Assembly: GCA_035556755.1 (NCBI GenBank)
Contig: DATMEP010000024.1
Coordinates: forward strand, 1 to 12,398
DNA: 12,398 nt
Source of the DNA: VRUE01 sp035556755
Lineage (GTDB): Bacteria; Actinomycetota; Thermoleophilia; Solirubrobacterales; 70-9
Reading direction: 5' to 3'
The notes under the pieces were generated by a model that saw only the letters and a program-made list of their open reading frames with translations, had not been told where the DNA came from and made no database searches. A program made the position numbers and the translations under genes. Every line of letters begins with the position of its first letter. Within the stretch, counting starts at the first letter, position 1. Positions 1-6,108 of the stretch are shown here, piece by piece.

Positions 1-156
1 ACCTCCGCGCTGGCTCGGCAACGCTTCTGCATCACCTCGGCGACCGGAATCGCCTTGGTGCCTGCAACACCAGAACCACAGACGATCATCACCGGCTCGG
101 CGCTGGCTCCGCAGCACCTCGCCGTCAATCGACCGCTGCCCTGGGGGTCAGCGTGA
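1..156 (+). CDS. 3' end of an unidentified upstream gene (partial)
   Basis: Frame 1 is open for 51 codons from the window edge to the TGA at 154-156. That stop overlaps the GTG start of the next gene in a GTGA arrangement, typical of translationally coupled genes. The visible C-terminus has mixed composition (T, S, Q, I, P) and ends in a PLPWGSA tail. No motif is recognisable. In related elements the gene before a replication-relaxation protein is often a conjugative coupling ATPase, but nothing here shows that. The reading rests on the open frame and the 4-base overlap. The other two + frames are also open over much of this short stretch. Confidence 0.4.
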   Translation, partial: TSALARQRFCITSATGIALVPATPEPQTIITGSALAPQHLAVNRPLPWGSA

Positions 157-1055
157 ACTGGCAGGCAGGCTCGCGCCTGCGGCTGCCGGAAGCGACGGTC
201 GAGATCATCGCCTCGGTAGGCGAGCATCGTGTCCTCTCGACTGCCCAGGTGCGGGCGATCCACTACCCGGATCGCAGCCTGCGGCGCACCCAGCAGGCGC
301 TCGCCTACCTTGAGCGGGCTGGCCTGGTCGCCTACGTCGAGCGCCGCCGCACTCCCCGCCGCCTGTGGTTTCTGACCGACGCCGGCGCTGAGGCGGTGAT
401 CGCCGCCGGCGAAATCAGGGAGCGGCCGAAAGTCCTCAGCCCGAAGCAGGCGGCGGGTCCGTTGACCGCTCACACGCTTGGGGTCAACGAGGTCGGGGTC
501 AGCTTCCTGCGGGCGGCGCGCGAGCGCGGCGACGATTTCGCTCCCCTCTCCTGGAGGCATGAGGTAGCCCATCCTCTGAACCGTGGGCGCGGCCGCGCTC
601 GCCGGACGCTGATCGCCGATGCGGTCTTCACCTACGTCCGCCCCGAGGATCGGCAGATCGCTGTCTACCAGCGCTTCGTTGAGGTGGACCGCGCCACGCT
701 CTCGGTTGAACGGCTGGTCGCCGAGCTTGCCCGCTACGGCCAGCTATACCGGGCGCGGGAGAAGCAGGGCGGAGCGCCGCTGTGGAGCTACTACTACCGG
801 AGCTTCCCGCCCGTGATCTGCGCGTTGGCGGGCGCATCGCGCAAGGCGCTCGGTCGGCGGCTCGACGTCGCGCGCGGGTTGCTCGCCAATCATCCGGCGC
901 TCGACCGCACCTATGACGTGTCGGTCTATTTCTGCTTGCTGGAAGACCTCAAGGATCGCGGTCCCTTTGCCCCGATCTTCCACGCGGTCGGCGGCGAGCC
1001 AGATCGGGCGGTGAATTGGATCGGCGAGGGCAGCGAACTCGAGGACGGTCGGTGA
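153..1055 (+). CDS. Replication-relaxation family protein
   Basis: The 300-residue product has an N-terminal winged helix (about residues 12-80). A segment with TAQVRAI begins the recognition region, and RTPRRLWFLT forms the wing. The C-terminal half contains the pattern IADAVF (D156) followed by FVEVDRATLS (E177, D179) and LARYGQLY. This resembles the PD-(D/E)XK-like core seen in replication-relaxation proteins of actinobacterial and Gram-positive mobile elements, which act in plasmid or element replication and transfer. The GTG start at 153 has GGGGG five bases upstream and overlaps the preceding stop by four bases. Its own stop overlaps a possible GTG start of the next gene. It is probably co-transcribed with the excisionase and integrase. 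A nuclease activity is inference. Confidence 0.75.
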   Translation: MNWQAGSRLRLPEATVEIIASVGEHRVLSTAQVRAIHYPDRSLRRTQQALAYLERAGLVAYVERRRTPRRLWFLTDAGAEAVIAAGEIRERPKVLSPKQAAGPLTAHTLGVNEVGVSFLRAARERGDDFAPLSWRHEVAHPLNRGRGRARRTLIADAVFTYVRPEDRQIAVYQRFVEVDRATLSVERLVAELARYGQLYRAREKQGGAPLWSYYYRSFPPVICALAGASRKALGRRLDVARGLLANHPALDRTYDVSVYFCLLEDLKDRGPFAPIFHAVGGEPDRAVNWIGEGSELEDGR

Positions 1056-1066
1056 GGGGGAGAGGC

Positions 1067-1282
1067 GTGGCGAAGAAGCTCCCGGCATCCATTCCCCGCA
1101 TTGCCTTCACGCCCGCTGAGGCCGCAGCTGCAATCGGAGTTGGCCCTGACTTCTTCGACGCCAACGTAGCGCCGCAGCTCCGTTTGATCCGGCGTGGTCG
1201 CAAGCGGCTTGTCCCGGTGCGCGAGCTTGAACGATGGGTGGTTGAAAACGCCGACGCGCCGATGGTCGAGCAAGTCCGCTGA
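1067..1282 (+). CDS. Excisionase-like helix-turn-helix protein
   Basis: The 71-residue basic protein has one MerR/HTH_17-type DNA-binding domain: FTPAEAAAAIGV as the first helices, then RRGRKRLVPVRELERWV as the wing and last helix. Such proteins next to a tyrosine recombinase usually act as recombination directionality factors that help excision. GTG at 1067 is chosen because GGGGG (1056-1060) lies six bases upstream. GTG at 1052 is an alternative: it overlaps the previous stop as GTGA and adds five residues. The integrase gene follows after 40 bases. The fold is clear. The excisionase role is inferred from size and position, and a transcriptional regulator of the element is possible. Confidence 0.7.
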   Translation: MAKKLPASIPRIAFTPAEAAAAIGVGPDFFDANVAPQLRLIRRGRKRLVPVRELERWVVENADAPMVEQVR

Positions 1283-1308
1283 TGGCCCTCTGCCCGAATC
1301 AAACGACA

Positions 1309-1315
1309 GGAGGTA
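1309..1315 (+). promoter_or_regulatory. Strong ribosome binding site of the integrase
   Basis: AGGAGGT lies seven bases before the ATG at 1323. It is the best Shine-Dalgarno sequence in the window and fixes the integrase start. Several other genes here have weak or no such site. Confidence 0.75.
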
Positions 1316-1322
1316 GATCGCG

Positions 1323-2492
1323 ATGGCTGTAGTCAAGAAGCGACATTCAAGGAATTGTCCGGCGAAGCGCGGGAAGCGGTGCGGTTGCCACGGCGGCTAC
1401 CGCGCTGAGGTCTATTCGCCGAGAGACAAGAAGAAGATCCGCAAGACGTTCACTCAGAGGGCAGACGCGCAGTCCTGGGCTGCCGAAGTGAAACGAGGGG
1501 TCGATCTCGGAACCCTTCGCGCCCCGACGAAACGCACCCTTGACGAAGCCGCTGCCGCATGGCTTGCAGGAGCCGAGGCCGGGACGATCCGCAACCGCTC
1601 CGGCAACCGCTACAAGCCCGCGACCCTGCGCGGGTACCGGCAGGCGTTAGAGGATCACGTTCTCCCGTTACTCGGTGGCCGGAAGATGAACGTGGTCACG
1701 ACCGCCGACCTGCAAGCCCTGGTTGATCGTTGGAGCACCGAGGTTCAATCGCCCTCCACGATCCGCAACTCGATCAAGCCCTTGCAGGCGATCTACCGCC
1801 GCGCTCGCGCTCGCGAAGGTCTCGCGGTCAACCCAACTCGCGATCTGGAACTGCCCGCTCCCAGCCCGAAGGAGGTTGAGATCGTCGCCCCGGAGGTCGC
1901 CGCGCAGCTGTTGGACGTGCTGCCTGTGGAGGATCGCGCCTTGTGGGCCACCGCCCTCTATGCGGGCCTGCGCTACGGCGAGCTTCGCGCCCTCCGCTGG
2001 TCGGCGGTTGACCTCGCTGCCGGTGCGATCCGGGTAACGGAGTCCTGGGACCCAAAGGAGGGCGCGATCGCGCCGAAGACCAAGAACTCGCAGCGAACGA
2101 CGCCGCTGCCCGGTCTTCTTCGCGACTACCTGATGGAGCATCGGATCGCAGCTGGCGAGCCTCCCGTCGCCGCCCTGGTCTCCGGGGCGAAGAGTGGTAA
2201 GCCGTTCCAGGCCGCGACGATCTACCGGCGAGCGGATCGAGCTTGGGAGGCTCAGGCATTAGGTCGGCTGCGCCTGCACCAGGCCCGCCATGCCTATGCC
2301 TCATTCATGATCGCGGCGGGGGTCAACGCCAAGGCCTTGTCGTCCTTCATGGGTCATTCCTCGATCAAGGTCACTTTCGATCTGTACGGACACCTGATGC
2401 CCGGCACGGAGGCAGAGGCGGCGGCCCTGCTGGATCGCTTTCTTGGCACGGAGATGCAATTTGATGCGAGGAGGGCACGCGCCGCCGTTTAG
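1323..2492 (+). CDS. Tyrosine recombinase (site-specific integrase)
   Basis: The 389-residue phage-type integrase cuts and rejoins DNA at the att site through a covalent 3'-phosphotyrosine. An N-terminal arm-binding region (about 1-70) has a Cys-containing start (C12, C20, C22). A SAM-like core-binding domain covers about 72-175, and the catalytic domain about 190-375. The active-site set is complete: R217 in AGLRYGELRALRW, K252 in the PKTK hairpin, H319 and R322 in LHQARH, H345 in MGHSS and the nucleophile Y355 in FDLYGHL. ATG 1323 has a strong AGGAGGT site. The likely target is tRNA-Cys, because a 3' fragment of that gene bounds the element at 6033-6077, but the gene is about 3.5 kb from it, with cargo between. 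Nothing suggests inactivation. Confidence 0.95.
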   Translation: MAVVKKRHSRNCPAKRGKRCGCHGGYRAEVYSPRDKKKIRKTFTQRADAQSWAAEVKRGVDLGTLRAPTKRTLDEAAAAWLAGAEAGTIRNRSGNRYKPATLRGYRQALEDHVLPLLGGRKMNVVTTADLQALVDRWSTEVQSPSTIRNSIKPLQAIYRRARAREGLAVNPTRDLELPAPSPKEVEIVAPEVAAQLLDVLPVEDRALWATALYAGLRYGELRALRWSAVDLAAGAIRVTESWDPKEGAIAPKTKNSQRTTPLPGLLRDYLMEHRIAAGEPPVAALVSGAKSGKPFQAATIYRRADRAWEAQALGRLRLHQARHAYASFMIAAGVNAKALSSFMGHSSIKVTFDLYGHLMPGTEAEAAALLDRFLGTEMQFDARRARAAV

Positions 2493-2506
2493 TCACCGGC
2501 GAGGTC

Positions 2507-2512
2507 TACGCT
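2507..2512 (+). promoter_or_regulatory. Candidate -10 box for a leaderless transcript of the zincin gene
   Basis: TACGCT fits TANNNT and lies six bases before the GTG at 2519, the spacing expected if transcription starts at the start codon. No Shine-Dalgarno sequence is well placed there and no convincing -35 is seen. If real, the cargo has its own promoter separate from the integrase operon. Confidence 0.3.
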
Positions 2513-2518
2513 AGCGCC

Positions 2519-3442
2519 GTGAGCTTAGACCTCAGTGAATTCGAATTTCCCCCCGAGTTTGATGCGGCGGCTTTACAACGTGGCCACGCTGCGATGAAGG
2601 AAATCGTTCCGGAGATGAGCAAGGTGCGGCTTGTCGTGACCTCTGAATTTGAGGAAACCGTGCGGGAATATGCGAAGGCGGGGGACGACGCTCCAGCGTA
2701 TGAGCAGGATCGCGGAGAGTTTGGCGTTGCAATGGGAAAGGTTATGCGGCTCAGCGGTGACGAGATCGCCGTCATCATCGATTCAAGCGTTTTGCTCGCA
2801 GGGCAAGAGCATGGGGTTCCGGAGCAGACCTTCAAGCACGAGGCCTACCATGTGGCGCTTCATCAACGGGGAGAGTCTCTTTATGACGAGCGGGATGACG
2901 ATGATGAGGCGGGTTTGGCCGAGCGCCAGTACTTCGGAATGGCTGCCATTGCTTGTGAGGAGTCTCGGGTTGAGATGCCATTGTGCAGAGAGCGCCCTAG
3001 TCCCGTTTATGGGTGGTTTCCGTCACTTCTAGAGTCGGTTGAGAGCGATGTCTGTCGTCTCTCCAGGGAGTATCAGGATTCCGATGATGGGCCAGATGAC
3101 GTAATCGCAATCTCGCGCGGATTCAGCAAGCGGTTTCACTCGATGGTGACTGCTTGTGGGTATGTAGCCGCAGTCATGGAGGCAAGAGAATGCGGCTTGC
3201 CCGATATCGATCCTCGCATCGACCGGAGGGTTTTTGGCGAGTACGGAGCCGAGGTCATCGATCGGCTGCGCCAGTTGCCCCCGGCTGACCAGGTGGCGGA
3301 CCGTGCTGATCTAGAAACCGCAGCGGAGGATATTTCTGAACTTCTGATGCCGTGGGGCAGCGATATCGGATTTCGGTGGGAAGATCTCCTAGGTGACCAG
3401 TCTGCTTTCCGCGTGTTGAAGCCAGCTAAGTGGGTCTTGTAG
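2519..3442 (+). CDS. Predicted zinc metallopeptidase with HExxH motif
   Basis: The 307-residue protein has a zincin signature: FKHEAYHVALHQRGES with H107, E108 and H111. An acidic helix 36-45 residues later, CEESRVE (E147, E148, E152), could supply the third zinc ligand. Residues 1-100 and 160-307 match no family I recognise. The layout recalls ImmA/IrrE-type and similar short-spacer gluzincins found in mobile elements, but there is no HTH domain and the motif is not the usual HELGH. No signal peptide or membrane segment is seen, so it is probably cytoplasmic. GTG 2519 is 26 bases after the integrase stop. It is first in a three-gene cluster; the next gene starts 12 bases after its stop. GC is lower than in the integrase. 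Peptidase activity is predicted from the motif only. Confidence 0.65.
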   Translation: MSLDLSEFEFPPEFDAAALQRGHAAMKEIVPEMSKVRLVVTSEFEETVREYAKAGDDAPAYEQDRGEFGVAMGKVMRLSGDEIAVIIDSSVLLAGQEHGVPEQTFKHEAYHVALHQRGESLYDERDDDDEAGLAERQYFGMAAIACEESRVEMPLCRERPSPVYGWFPSLLESVESDVCRLSREYQDSDDGPDDVIAISRGFSKRFHSMVTACGYVAAVMEARECGLPDIDPRIDRRVFGEYGAEVIDRLRQLPPADQVADRADLETAAEDISELLMPWGSDIGFRWEDLLGDQSAFRVLKPAKWVL

Positions 3443-3454
3443 TTCTCTCTCAAG

Positions 3455-4318
3455 ATGCAGAGCCAGGATCTCTCGCGGCACCTCAAAGAGCAACTCGAAT
3501 TCCTCCAGGCTTCTTCTGCTGCTTTCGATGCAGGCATGGAGGCGGAGGCCAAACGCCTGGCTGTGCAAATCCGACTCTTAGCCTACGACGCTCGTGGAGG
3601 CCGCAAGAACAGGAGTGTTTCGCTCTTGACTCAGCTGGGGGTTCGGGAAAACCTTCCCTGGCTGGACACGGCTATCGCGCCCGATCCCGACCTGGAGTTT
3701 GATTTCAGCTGCGGACTCTGCCGCCTTCGCGGCGAGGGCAAGGGGCCCAGCATGAGGATGAGCTATGCGGCCCCACTGAGCGACCTGGGACCTGATCGCC
3801 AGCACCCGCCAGCGGCATTCGTAGATTGGTGGACCGAGCCAGTCCTTGCTGACCGCCTAGGCCATGTGTTCAGCAGGGAAGACTTTGTTCGCTACGTGGC
3901 TGACCAGGATGGCGGCGCTCATGTTGATGCCGAACTGGGGGAGTCGTATGAGGCTCTTACCCGACGCAACTCCATGCAGATTGCATCTAACACCGGGATG
4001 CTGGGCTTCTTCTTCGGTCCTACCAGCGACAAGGTCGCTGGACCAGAGCGCTCGCCGGGATCAAGTGTGGCGCTAGTGAGCGTTAGACAAATCACTCACG
4101 AGGTTCTCACCACGCTTGAGCGAGCACTAGAGATGGACGACCAAGGCGTGCAGGGTGTCAGGTGTCCAATATGCCCGCTTTCCATCTCGGCCGAGGTGGA
4201 TGCTGGTCGTAATGATCCTTGCCCCTGCGGGAGCGGCCGAAAGTTCAAGAGATGCTTTGGTCTCCGTGCCCCTCGGAATCCTCGACACACCCATAGCGCA
4301 GCAATCGCAATGAGCTGA
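3455..4318 (+). CDS. SEC-C zinc-motif protein of unknown function
   Basis: The 287-residue protein ends in a SEC-C motif, NDPCPCGSGRKFKRC (253-267; C256, C258, C267). The position that normally carries the fourth ligand (C or H) is F268. A CPIC pair (C237, C240) lies just before it. The N-terminal 230 residues include AKRLAVQIRLL (32-42), SLLTQLGV (56-63), FVDWWTEPV (122-130) and FVRYVADQDGGAHVDAEL (144-161). I associate these blocks with a widespread uncharacterised bacterial family. SEC-C motifs bind zinc and usually mediate protein or nucleic-acid contacts, as in SecA. ATG 3455 is preceded by TCTCTCTCAAG with no Shine-Dalgarno sequence, so translation may be coupled to the zincin stop 12 bases upstream. 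Function is unknown. Confidence 0.6.
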   Translation: MQSQDLSRHLKEQLEFLQASSAAFDAGMEAEAKRLAVQIRLLAYDARGGRKNRSVSLLTQLGVRENLPWLDTAIAPDPDLEFDFSCGLCRLRGEGKGPSMRMSYAAPLSDLGPDRQHPPAAFVDWWTEPVLADRLGHVFSREDFVRYVADQDGGAHVDAELGESYEALTRRNSMQIASNTGMLGFFFGPTSDKVAGPERSPGSSVALVSVRQITHEVLTTLERALEMDDQGVQGVRCPICPLSISAEVDAGRNDPCPCGSGRKFKRCFGLRAPRNPRHTHSAAIAMS

Positions 4319-4330
4319 TCCGAGGACCAA

Positions 4331-5257
4331 GTGACGCTTGTTTTAAATCTGATCTCAGAGTCCTGGGCGATCCAGGTATCTGATCGCAGGCTGGTGTGGC
4401 TAGGCCGCGACAACAAGATCGTTCGGAAAGACGACGAGCGCAACAAGGCAGTCATGTGGTGCAACCGGCTCGCCTTCGCCTATACCGGCTTGGCGGAACT
4501 TGGACCAATGCGTGAGGCGACGGATGAGTGGCTGGCGAGGGAGCTTGCCGAGTGGTGGACCGAGAGCCCTGGGGAAGAGGGGCAAGATGCAGTGATCGCG
4601 GCCGTCATGAATCGAGCTGCTGCTGCCATGAAGCGTCCGCGTATCGCGCGCGGGATACCAGCCCATTTGCGTCGCCATGCGTTCGTGGGTATCGGATGGG
4701 CCAGGTTCGATGGTCAGGGGGGAATGGTTCCGTACATCGTTCAGGTGCATAACTTCCCGGCGGAGGCCGGGGAAGACGCTGCTGCCAAAGAGGAGTTCGG
4801 ATATGCCATCCAACACCTGCCAGAGGGGGAAAAGTCAATCTTTGTCAGCTGGGTGGGCCAAGAACTTCATGCTGCCGAGAAGGCAATGCTTGAGGACTTG
4901 AACCGGGGCGATCCGAGATCGAAGGAGTATGGCCCCTATGCGGCCGAAGTCTTGGTGGGCATTGTCCGGGCGGTCGCTGCCCGGAACGAATTTGTGGGCC
5001 GCGGTCTCTTGATAAACGCATTGCCGAAATGGGCTATTCATCCTGGGTCTACCGAGACTTTGCTGCTCGCGGGGGGACCGATGTGGGAGAACTTGTCTTT
5101 CTTGCACTTGCCGAGCGATGACGACGATCCCGTTGTACGAGGACCTCGTTACGTCTGCGAAGGCCGCCAGATGAGCAACTTCCAAGCGTGGGTTCCTTCG
5201 GAGGACGAAATCCAGAAGATGCAAGAAGGTGCGCCGCCGACCTGGCCTAGCGAATGA
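4331..5257 (+). CDS. Predicted proteasome/HslV-like Ntn hydrolase
   Basis: The 308-residue protein begins M-T-L-V-L-N-L and continues QVSDRRL (D18), then ERNKAVMW (K39) and LAFAYTGLAE. HslV and proteasome beta subunits show the same order: N-terminal Thr, Asp about 17 residues on, Lys at the end of the next strand, then a Gly-containing turn. Thr2 would be exposed by methionine aminopeptidase, giving a Thr-Asp-Lys centre. A second half with AFVGIGW (117-123) and FVGRGLLINALP (221-232) fits the remaining sandwich strands. It is longer than HslV (about 175 residues), with an extra C-terminal region. GTG 4331 follows GAGGA by four bases and the preceding stop by 12. No ATPase partner is nearby. 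Hydrolase activity and substrate are inference. Confidence 0.55.
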   Translation: MTLVLNLISESWAIQVSDRRLVWLGRDNKIVRKDDERNKAVMWCNRLAFAYTGLAELGPMREATDEWLARELAEWWTESPGEEGQDAVIAAVMNRAAAAMKRPRIARGIPAHLRRHAFVGIGWARFDGQGGMVPYIVQVHNFPAEAGEDAAAKEEFGYAIQHLPEGEKSIFVSWVGQELHAAEKAMLEDLNRGDPRSKEYGPYAAEVLVGIVRAVAARNEFVGRGLLINALPKWAIHPGSTETLLLAGGPMWENLSFLHLPSDDDDPVVRGPRYVCEGRQMSNFQAWVPSEDEIQKMQEGAPPTWPSE

Positions 5258-5285
5258 CCCCCCAAGCCATTGCCTGTCTGGGTCA
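5255..5285. terminator. Weak inverted repeat joining two convergent stop codons
   Basis: TGACCC (5255-5260) and its complement GGGTCA (5280-5285) form a six-base stem with a 19-base loop. Each arm contains the stop codon of one convergent gene. It could end transcription in both directions, but there is no T-tract and the stem is short. Confidence 0.25.
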
Positions 5286-5915
5286 GAGCGCATATCGCGG
5301 CCGTTCGATCCGCATGCGTTTTACCTCTCCAACGAAATGGCGGGCGTCGGGCATCCATTCCATGATTCGTTTTTGCCGGTCTCGCGGGTGATCGACGCAG
5401 GTGGCCATGACATCGATCGCGAGCTTCGCCGCCCTGTTCGCATTCTCCAAGTTGTAAAGCGAGTGCTCGCGAGGGACTTTGGTCCTTTTCTGCGCGTCCC
5501 AGACAAGCTCTCCTGGCTCGGCTCGGTGATGGACGGCAGAGTCGCGTAAGTCAAAAAGCCAACCGAGATCGTTCGCCCATCGGGGCGCATGTCGCCCTAC
5601 GGCAAAGGCGAGCTTGAGCGTCTCCAATATCTGGGTTGGCCGCTTCGTGCGGTTCTGTCGCCATCTGCTCTTAAGCCCTGCGGGAAAGTCGGTGCAACTG
5701 GCGACGCTTCCGTAGAACCCGTCAATTGCATGGGCGGAGGCCGAGACGGAGACCATCGAAGCGCTTAGCTCTCCATCTAAGTCGAGGATGTACTTAGGCC
5801 CAATTGCCTCTGCCACTTCAAGCCCGAGTCTGGCCCGGCCGGCCATGTACAGCTGTGAAAGAGCGATCTCCATCCACAGGACCCAGAGGTAGGTCCCGCC
5901 CTGTTCGTTGGCCAT
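5283..5915 (-). CDS. HEPN-like protein with Rx4H motif
   Basis: The 210-residue, largely helical protein contains FDLRDSAVHHR, in which R124 and H129 form an Rx4H motif typical of the HEPN fold. HEPN proteins are often metal-independent RNases in toxin-antitoxin and abortive-infection systems. A first amphipathic stretch (about 10-70) and a helix before the motif (95-122) fit the four-helix layout. The C-terminus is basic (RMRIERPRYAL). The gene converges with the Ntn-hydrolase gene, with a 25-base gap, and is the last gene before the att site. ATG 5915 has no Shine-Dalgarno sequence; an internal Met start (residue 15 or 24) is possible. No partner antitoxin or nucleotidyltransferase is adjacent. 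The family is not recognised, and RNase activity is inferred from the motif alone. Confidence 0.55.
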   Translation of the reverse strand: MANEQGGTYLWVLWMEIALSQLYMAGRARLGLEVAEAIGPKYILDLDGELSASMVSVSASAHAIDGFYGSVASCTDFPAGLKSRWRQNRTKRPTQILETLKLAFAVGRHAPRWANDLGWLFDLRDSAVHHRAEPGELVWDAQKRTKVPREHSLYNLENANRAAKLAIDVMATCVDHPRDRQKRIMEWMPDARHFVGEVKRMRIERPRYAL

Positions 5916-5965
5916 CGGCGCACGTTAAACCGAGTTGCGGTTGAGCGTCGCGGAGATGCCGCAAA

Positions 5966-5987
5966 ACTGGCCCATTTACTGGCCCAT
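5966..5987 (+). repeat. Two direct copies of ACTGGCCCAT near the att site
   Basis: ACTGGCCCAT occurs at 5966-5975 and 5978-5987, one turn-like 12 bases apart and about 45 bases from the tRNA fragment. I saw no other copy in the window. Short direct repeats beside an att core are the usual form of integrase arm-binding sites, so this is a candidate for one; that role is inference. Confidence 0.45.
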
Positions 5988-6032
5988 GGTCGGGCAGAAC
6001 CGCTCTAGAAAGCGCGAAAGTCGCATATGTAC

Positions 6033-6077
6033 CGGCCTGCAAAGCCGTTTACACCGGTTCGATTCCGGTAGGCGCCT
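6033..6077 (+). pseudogene. tRNA-Cys(GCA) 3' fragment, element att site
   Basis: The stretch contains an anticodon loop CTGCAAA (6037-6043, anticodon GCA), a four-base variable region, a perfect T arm ACCGG-TTCGATT-CCGGT (6053-6069), the acceptor 3' strand AGGCGCC (6070-6076) and discriminator T (6077). T73 and GCA are tRNA-Cys features. No complementary GGCGCCT acceptor strand or D arm occurs upstream, so the gene is truncated. The anticodon stem pairs at four positions and fails at the outermost one (C6032 against T6048). Identity with the intact tRNA may therefore begin at about 6033. CCA is not encoded. It marks the right border of the element. Confidence 0.85.
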
Positions 6078-6108
6078 CTCCGGCTCGGGGTGTGTCAGTC
6101 TGATGGGC

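Larger units (their letters stand above)
1..6077. mobile_element. Right part of an integrative element inserted in tRNA-Cys
   Basis: The segment holds a replication-relaxation protein, an excisionase-like HTH protein and a tyrosine recombinase, then a four-gene cargo, and ends at a tRNA-Cys 3' fragment (6033-6077) that has no 5' half. This matches elements that integrate into the 3' part of a tRNA gene and leave a duplicated fragment at one end. The left end, with the intact tRNA-Cys and any transfer genes, is outside the window. The recombination genes have host-like GC (one hand-counted line, 68%). Sampled cargo lines are lower (52%, 57%, 63%), which suggests a separate origin for the cargo. 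Whether the element is conjugative, mobilisable or defective cannot be told from this end. Confidence 0.8.

Noticed and set aside
1..152. Upstream extension of the replication-relaxation gene in its own frame
   Set aside because: The frame is open to the window edge, but GTG 153 has a well-spaced GGGGG and overlaps the frame-1 stop; the upstream translation is not family-like.
5935..6108. N-terminal extension of zwf
   Set aside because: The extension reads through the element end and the tRNA-Cys fragment, so it is a by-product of the insertion. Family length fits the start at 6103 or 6109.
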